Shown one piece after another: positions 58,251 to 64,000 of a DNA stretch of 64,000 nucleotides (its first letter is position 1; every line of letters starts with the position of its first letter). The notes beneath the pieces are model-generated. The model ran no database searches and had not been told where the DNA came from. It saw nothing but the letters and a program-made list of their open reading frames with translations. This stretch comes from Nyssa sinensis (lineage: Eukaryota; Streptophyta; Magnoliopsida; Cornales; Nyssaceae): positions 30,626,576-30,690,575 of the forward strand of contig CM018037.1 in assembly GCA_008638375.1 (NCBI GenBank), in the 5' to 3' direction. Made by a program: the position numbers and the translations under genes.

Positions 58251-60996
58251 ATGGCTCCCTCCTCAGAAGAGTCTACAATTTCCTCTCCATATATTCTTCA
58301 TCCATCCGATTCACCCAGTCTAATCCTGATTTCCGGTCACCTCACCTGGCGACAATTTTTCCAAATGGCAGCGTGCTCTACGACGGGCACTCAACGCAAA
58401 AAACAAACTCTGTTTTGTTGATGGAACACTCAAACCACCAGCAAACACTTCTCCAGACTACGCTCAATGGAGTAGAACCAAAGATATGGTCCTCACTTGG
58501 ATCCTAAACACCATAACCCCCTCTTTAGCCAACTCCCTAGACTACCACGATGATCCCCGAGACGTTTGGCTCGATCTTGAGTCTCGTTTTTGCCACGGCA
58601 ACAACGCACGACTCTTCCACCTCAAACGCGAAATTTCAAATCTCCACCAAAACCAACTCTCAATTCCAGACTACTACAACAGCATCAAACAGTTGTGGGA
58701 TGAACTTGGAAATCTACAACCCACTACCGATGCACATACCTTAGAAAAAAGGGCTGAGGATGAGCGTGTGTTTCAATTTCTTCTTGGACTCAATGACTCA
58801 TTCGCTGCCCTCCGAACCCAAATTCTTGCCACTGATCCACTTCCTCCCCTCAACAAAGTTTTTTCCATTCTATTCCAAGAAGAAAAACAGAGACTCTTAA
58901 ACGTCACTCGCCTCTCCTCCGAAAGCCTCTCACTTGCTGCCCGATTCACCACCTCTGCCAAACAACCCATCAAATGCTCTGAGTGCGGCAAAGACGGCCA
59001 CCCACGACACCGGTGCTGGCGCATCATCGGCTACCCTCCCGGTAGGGAGCCTCGGCACCCAAATCCGAAACCTTCACTCCTTGGCAAGCCCCCCACGGCG
59101 GCTCACTTTGCAGGTGCCACCGCAAGCCCCATCCCGGGTCTCTCACCGGCCAATTACCAGCAATTGATGAATCTCCTCCAACCTCAGTCCTCCGAACCTC
59201 CTCCAACAATTGATCAGTTCGTGGGTAATCTCTCACCCCTACCGAATTCCTTTTTTGATCCACAGCAACATTGGATCGTCGACAGCGGTGCCACTGATCA
59301 TATGAGTCACCGCCGGTCCTTTTTCTCCGACCTCCGACAGCCTACCATGGCCAGATCTGTCCGCCTGCCTACAGGAGCCTCCATTCCCGTCCAAGGCATT
59401 GGGACAATTGTCTTATCTCCAACCCTCACCATCCGAAATGTCCTCTATGTCCCTGAATTTCAATTTAATCTCCTCTCTGTCCCTTCACTTACCACCAAAT
59501 TATCTTGTGTTACTTTATTCTCATCCTCACATTTTCTTTTTCAGGACCTTCAGTCGAAGAGGCTGATTGGAGCGGGTGACGTTTGCAATGGACTTTACAT
59601 TTTTCGGCCACAACAACCTGCTGTTTTTTCTATTCAGAACATTGACAATAAGACCTTATGGCACTGCCGTTTAGGTCACCCTTCTAGTTTTACTATTCCA
59701 AAAATTTTTGATAGTCCATGTACTGTTTCTCATTGTGATATTTGTGCTCGTTCTAAGCACACCCGTTTACCTTTTCCCTTAAATGCAACTAAAAGTTTAA
59801 TTCCTTTTCATCGGTTACATTGTGATATTTGGGGCGGTTATCACACAGCCTCTATTTGTGGCGCTCACTATTTTTTGACTATTGTTGATGATTTTTCGCG
59901 CACAACATGGATTTATTTAATGCGTTTTAAATCAGAAACTTTTCGTCACCTTATGCATTTTTTTGCTCTTGTCCAAAATCAGTACCAATCCACTGTCAAA
60001 ATTATTCGCACTGATAATGGTCTCGAATTTCTTTCAAATCCTCTCCAAAATTACTTTCACACTCACGGCATCCTTCATGAACGTACCTGTGTTGACACTC
60101 CTCAACAAAATGGTGTTGCTGAGCGTAAACATAGGCACCTCCTCAATGTCGCTCGGAGCCTCCGTTTTCAAGCCCATTTACCCCTCAAATTCTGGGGCGA
60201 ATGTATTCTCACTGCTGCCTATCTCATCAATCGGACACCGAGTCGGTCTCTCCAGAATAAAACCCCTTTTCAAATTCTCCTCCACATTACACCCACATAC
60301 ACTCATCTCCGTGTATTTGGATGTCTCTATTATGCTCAAACACTCTCTATTCATCGTGATAAATTTTCCCCCCGTGCATCCCGCTGCATCTTTATTGGTT
60401 ATCCTAGTAACCGTAAAGCATACAAATTATACAATCTTGAAACTGACACTATTTTTTACTCACGTGATGTCACCTTTCATGAAAATCAATTTCCTTTCCA
60501 AGATTCCAGCACCCCTCTTCCTCGTCATTCTTCTATTTCTGTCTTACCTATCCCCGAAAATCCGTTACCTCCCTCATCCCTTCCAATCCCACATTCCGAC
60601 CCACCTCCTTCCCCTATTCCCTCACGTGCACGTCGTAACATCACTCGTCCTGCTTACCTCTTAGATTATGTTTGTCCTACTATTTCCACGGAGTCCACTG
60701 CAACTTCATCTGCTGCACAGTCCTCAGGTACTTCTCACCCCTTATCTACTTTTCTTTCATATTCTCGTTTTTCACATACTCATCTTTCATTCTTAACTGC
60801 TCTTACTGCATCCGTTGAGCCTACTTGCTATTCGGAAGCCAACCGCCACTCTCATTGGCGTGACGCTATGGTCTCTGAACTCCGTGCTCTTGAGGAAAAC
60901 TCCACTTGGACTCTTGAACCTCTCCCTCCTGGAAAAAAAATCCATTGGCTGCAAATGGGTTTTCAAAACCAAACTCCGAGCAGACGGCACCATTGA
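58251..60996 (+). pseudogene. Copia gag-protease-integrase, with a frameshift near its start and at its end
   Basis: The natural start is probably ATG 58251 (MAPSSEE). Its frame reads [15 protein letters not shown], but one extra base at about 58342-58349 moves the copia gag domain into the frame that stays open from 58486 to 60996. Features along it: one CX2CX4HX4C zinc knuckle ([14 protein letters not shown], near 58975), aspartic protease DSGATDHM (near 59281), integrase zinc region, and integrase core with the Asp (CDIWG), Asp (TDNG) and Glu (AERKH) triad. At 60933-60940 an A8 run shifts the frame just before the reverse transcriptase. Apart from these two single bases the sequence is continuous. 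Confidence 0.9.
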
Positions 60997-62353
60997 ACGC
61001 CACAAGGCTCGACTTGTAGCCAAAGGCTATACTCAGGTGGAAGGTATAGACTATCATGAAACTTTTGCTCCAGTGGCCAAAATGACAACTGTTCGTTGTG
61101 TTCTCGCCGTTGCCGCCACCAAGAATTGGATCATTCATCAAATGGATGTTCACAATGCCTTCTTGCATGGTGAACTAGATGAGGAAGTTTACATGCAACC
61201 CCCACCGGGCTACTGTGTTAAGGGGGAGACACGCGTCTGTCGCCTTCGGAAGTCCCTCTATGGCCTCAAGCAAGCATCCCGAAATTGGTTTTTTAAACTA
61301 ACCTCTGTTCTTCTTCGTGCAGGTTTTGTTCAGTCTCAGGCCGACCACTCTCTTTTTACCTTGCTCACTGCCACCAGTATCACCATCGTCTTAGTATATG
61401 TTGACGACATCTTGATCGCCGGCAATGATCTCTCTCAAGTCAACCTCTTCAAGACTACCATTTCCCAGCACTTCAAAACCAAAGATCTTGGACCTCTCAA
61501 ATACTTCCTTGGTCTTGAAGTCGCTCGTTCCTCTTCCGGCATTTTTCTTAATCAGCGCAAATATGCCCTGGATATTCTTACCGACAGTGGTCAACTTGGT
61601 TCTCGCCCTGCTTCTTTTCCCATGGAACAAAACCTCAAACTCACCACCACTGATGGTGACCTCCTTCCTGATCCGGCCCCTTATCGACGATTAGTTGGAC
61701 GCCTCATCTACCTCACCATCACTCGACCCGACATCGTCTTTGCAGTCAACACCCTTAGTCAATTCATGCACGCTCCCAGACTCCCTCACATGAATGCTGC
61801 CACTCGCGTCCTCCGCTACATCAAAGGAACTCCCGGCCAAGGCATTTTCTTCTCTTCTTCGAATGATCTTCATGTTCGTGCCTATACAGATTCTGATTGG
61901 GCTAGTTGTCCCACTACCAGGCGCTCTACCACTGGTTTCTTCATCACCCTCGGCTCCAGTCTCGTTTCATGGCGCACCAAGAAACAAATTACAGTCGCCC
62001 GTTCCTCTACTGAAGCCGAATACCGTGCCATGGCTGTAACAACCTGTGAACTTGTTTGGTTACAGCAACTTCTCCGTGATCTCGGCATCTCCCCTAAAGG
62101 TCCCATGACGCTCTACTGTGACAATCAATCTGCTCTCTATATTGCTCGCAATCCTGTTTTCCATGAACGCACCAAGCATATAGAGATCGACTGTCACATT
62201 GTCCGTGACAAACTACGCTTTGGTCTCCTCATCACCGCTCACTTACCTTCTTCTGAGCAACTTGCAGACATCTTCACCAAAGCTTTGGGACGTGATCCTT
62301 TTCACCATCTTTTACGCAAGTTGGGCATTCTAGATCTCCATGCACCAACTTGA
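60941..62353 (+). CDS. Copia reverse transcriptase-RNase H segment, open
   Basis: This is the downstream part of the polyprotein. Its open frame extends back to 60815, but homology starts just after the A8 run. Numbering from 60815: first catalytic Asp D111 ([13 protein letters not shown]), YVDD at 195-198, then RNase H ([42 protein letters not shown]). Unlike the element at 31.5 kb, all RT catalytic residues are present. The stop TGA at 62351-62353 overlaps the polypurine tract. It cannot be translated in phase with gag unless the A8 run is slipped or mis-called. Confidence 0.85.
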   Translation, partial: SIGCKWVFKTKLRADGTIERHKARLVAKGYTQVEGIDYHETFAPVAKMTTVRCVLAVAATKNWIIHQMDVHNAFLHGELDEEVYMQPPPGYCVKGETRVCRLRKSLYGLKQASRNWFFKLTSVLLRAGFVQSQADHSLFTLLTATSITIVLVYVDDILIAGNDLSQVNLFKTTISQHFKTKDLGPLKYFLGLEVARSSSGIFLNQRKYALDILTDSGQLGSRPASFPMEQNLKLTTTDGDLLPDPAPYRRLVGRLIYLTITRPDIVFAVNTLSQFMHAPRLPHMNAATRVLRYIKGTPGQGIFFSSSNDLHVRAYTDSDWASCPTTRRSTTGFFITLGSSLVSWRTKKQITVARSSTEAEYRAMAVTTCELVWLQQLLRDLGISPKGPMTLYCDNQSALYIARNPVFHERTKHIEIDCHIVRDKLRFGLLITAHLPSSEQLADIFTKALGRDPFHHLLRKLGILDLHAPT

Positions 62354-62360
62354 GGGGGAG

Positions 62361-62604
62361 TATTACAGGATTACAATCCCAAGATTCCAGCAATCAATAT
62401 TCAACAAATCACAATATCCCAAGATACCAGCAATCAACATTCAGCAAATCACAATCCCATATTTTTAGCTATTTTATTTGTACAGCAAATCATTTTATTT
62501 TCCCATGTGTAGAATTGCATATATATATATATATATATAGGTGTATAACACATCAATAAAAAAAGATAAGAATCCTTTTTCTCCCAAATATCAGTTTCTT
62601 AACA
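62361..62604 (+). repeat. 3' LTR of the young Copia element
   Basis: Starts TATTACAGG after the polypurine tract. Identical to the 5' LTR from the first full shared block to the AACA end. Confidence 0.85.
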
Positions 62605-63460
62605 TTGTATGCATCATTCTAAGGTCAAGAGAGGTTTGGGCTTCTACGATTTAAAAGTATTCAACATAGTTATGTTTGCCAAACAGTGGTTGAGATTGAT
62701 TCATAATTCAAAATTCATTTTTATCTCATATGATGTGTCACGAGCTATAGCTATGTTTGTCAAATAGTGGTGGAGATTGATTCATAATTCAAAATTCTTT
62801 GTTATCTCACATGGTGCATTGCAAGTATTTTCCTGGTAGGTCACTTTTTAATGCTAAGTTAGGCTTTTGCCCTTCTTATTCATGGCCAAACATCTTGGAA
62901 GGTCGGCAATTTCACATGTGAGCTTAAGATATATGATGTTTTTTCTATCATAATATGAAAAAATAAATAATTATTTTTGTCTATTTTATTTAAAGTATTG
63001 TCTTTGGTAAGTCATCTCCATCCGGAGTCTTTGGTGGCTCAGCTTATAAATAAATAACAAAATTAATGGAGTATATAATTAATCGAATGTGTTTTCTACT
63101 CTTTTGAAACATAGAACATTATGAGCATGACCTTAAGTCGTTGTTGAATCTCTAACACACTAATTTGGCATTGTTCCAAGCATTGAAAGTTCATTGATGC
63201 TTACCACTTTAACTTCATATTTAACGATGGCTTATAGGCACTCCACGTCCCACATCAATCCTTCATTTTTTTCATTCATGATACCAAATAAGATTAAAGC
63301 TTTGTTCGGCTGGTATGTTCAGATGCCCTGCCAACCAAAACATCTTTTAAGTTGCACTGTTCACACTGGTTTAGGTTGTGCTTTTTGTAGTAATTCTTTA
63401 GAATCTTTAATTCATATTATGAAGGAATACAAGTTTGGGTATTGTCGCCCTTAAGGCTAA
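62605..63460 (+). mobile_element. LINE relic, right part
   Basis: It resumes the LINE with KVKRGLGFYDLKVFNI (about 62620) and AKQWLRLIHNS, typical of the region after the reverse transcriptase. An ~81-bp internal tandem duplication follows (copies starting near 62671 and 62752). Further on (about 63280-63440) IPNKIKALFGWYVQMPCQPK and CAFCSNSLESLIH match the C-terminal zf-RVT zinc-knuckle-like domain of plant LINEs. Multiple stops show it is dead. Confidence 0.7.
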
Positions 63461-64000
63461 GATCCATTGCACATCCATTCATGAATTAGAAGATTTGGAT
63501 TAAGATATTCACTAGGTGCTTGATAATAATCATTTCGGTGTCTCTTTGGGAAATGTAAAATGATATTATATCATCTGACGAAGATATTTCTTATTTGAAT
63601 ATAAGAAACGCAGATGTGAAAGTGTTTCGATAATTTTCATTACTTCTAATGTTTTTTGTCAAACAATTTTTCTAACGGCGTATCTCATGAATTAGCCAAA
63701 CATGCTTACGTTTTCTGATTTTATTATAGTTTTAGCCAAAGAATCAAACTTAATTTTTTTTTTGTAAGATTTCTCTAGTATGATATTCTATTTTTACCTT
63801 AAAAAATTGTTATCGCTTGTTATTTCGAAGGAAAGTTCTTAACTTTTTTTTAATTAAGTAATTAATTATGCTAAATTTTTTAAGTAACACCTAAATAAGT
63901 TTAGAAACACATCGTTGAAATATTAGAGTAACTGGTTTGTCCTTCAATTTCAGCAAGTAAACTTTAATTACAAGAGACTACTGTTGTGTAATTTTCTGTT
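63461..64000. other. Right-edge AT-rich sequence
   Basis: No coding exon recognised. It may be the LINE tail or ordinary spacer; I cannot tell from the sequence. Confidence 0.4.

Larger units (their letters stand above)
57941..62604 (+). mobile_element. Recently inserted Copia (Ty1) retrotransposon, nested in the LINE
   Basis: The 5' LTR is about 57941-58203 and the 3' LTR 62361-62604. From the shared CCCAAGATTCCAGC onward (about 230 bp) I see no difference between them, even in the length of the (AT)n tract, which indicates a recent insertion. The extreme 5' ends differ by about 19 bp. The primer-binding site TGGTATCAGAGCC (58204-58216) abuts the 5' LTR, and the polypurine tract GGGGGAG abuts the 3' LTR. 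A target duplication is not evident. Gag, protease, integrase, RT and RNase H are in Copia order with all catalytic residues present. The polyprotein frame is broken by two single-base shifts. It is more GC-rich than the other Copia element. Confidence 0.93.

Noticed and set aside
60931..60942. Programmed frameshift site in Copia pol
   Set aside because: Copia elements normally have one continuous frame, and the change needed is +1, not the usual -1 on such a slippery run. A lesion or base error is simpler.
1..64000. CRISPR arrays, operons, replication origins or phage genes
   Set aside because: The window is plant nuclear DNA with introns, MITEs and LTR elements. No direct-repeat/spacer array or bacterial gene cluster is present.

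Overview
This is nuclear DNA of a eudicot plant, probably a woody one. The genes have GT-AG introns and plant-specific families (ABI4-type AP2/ERF, BAHD acyltransferase, trihelix, bHLH51-like, clathrin heavy chain with a plant-type proline/glycine tail). The spacers are AT-rich and full of (TA)n/(GA)n repeats, Copia LTR elements, a LINE, a tRNA-derived SINE and MITE-like elements. I cannot name the species.

Layout. 1-870: no gene recognised. 872-1666 (-): decayed trihelix (SIP1/ASIL-like) pseudogene. 2534-3506 (-): small PPR gene split by one frameshift, with a promoter rich in TGGGCY boxes and one telo-box. 3.8-9.4 kb: AT-rich spacer with microsatellites, a 144-bp tandem duplication and a Mutator-like element with a 9-bp target duplication. 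9552-10868 (+): intact intronless BAHD acyltransferase. 10.9-20.4 kb: spacer with a Stowaway-like MITE, weaker inverted-repeat elements and a pseudogene scrap. 20558-21475 (+): intact ABI4-like transcription factor. 21.5-28.7 kb: spacer with a complete 474-bp TRIM retroelement. 28791-29817 (-): two-exon bHLH51-like gene. 31531-36742 (+): Copia element with 5-bp target duplication and several nonsense and frameshift lesions. 37.4-41.3 kb: P450 relic, relic of a conserved membrane-protein gene, SINE with an 18-bp target duplication, and a nuclear copy of a mitochondrial tRNA-Gly. 42046-56032 (-): whole clathrin heavy chain gene, which I resolved into 30 exons that stay in phase except for one extra base in exon 29. 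57.3-63.5 kb: LINE relic interrupted by a recent Copia element whose LTRs are identical over their shared ~230 bp.

The genes do not form a functional cluster. Clathrin heavy chain is housekeeping, ABI4 and bHLH51 are transcription factors, BAHD is specialised or cuticle metabolism, and the PPR protein is probably organellar. I found no new multi-gene system. The points most worth checking are the one-base insertion in clathrin exon 29, the nested young Copia with one-base frameshifts, the TRIM, SINE and MULE-like insertions with exact target duplications, and the mitochondrial tRNA relic.
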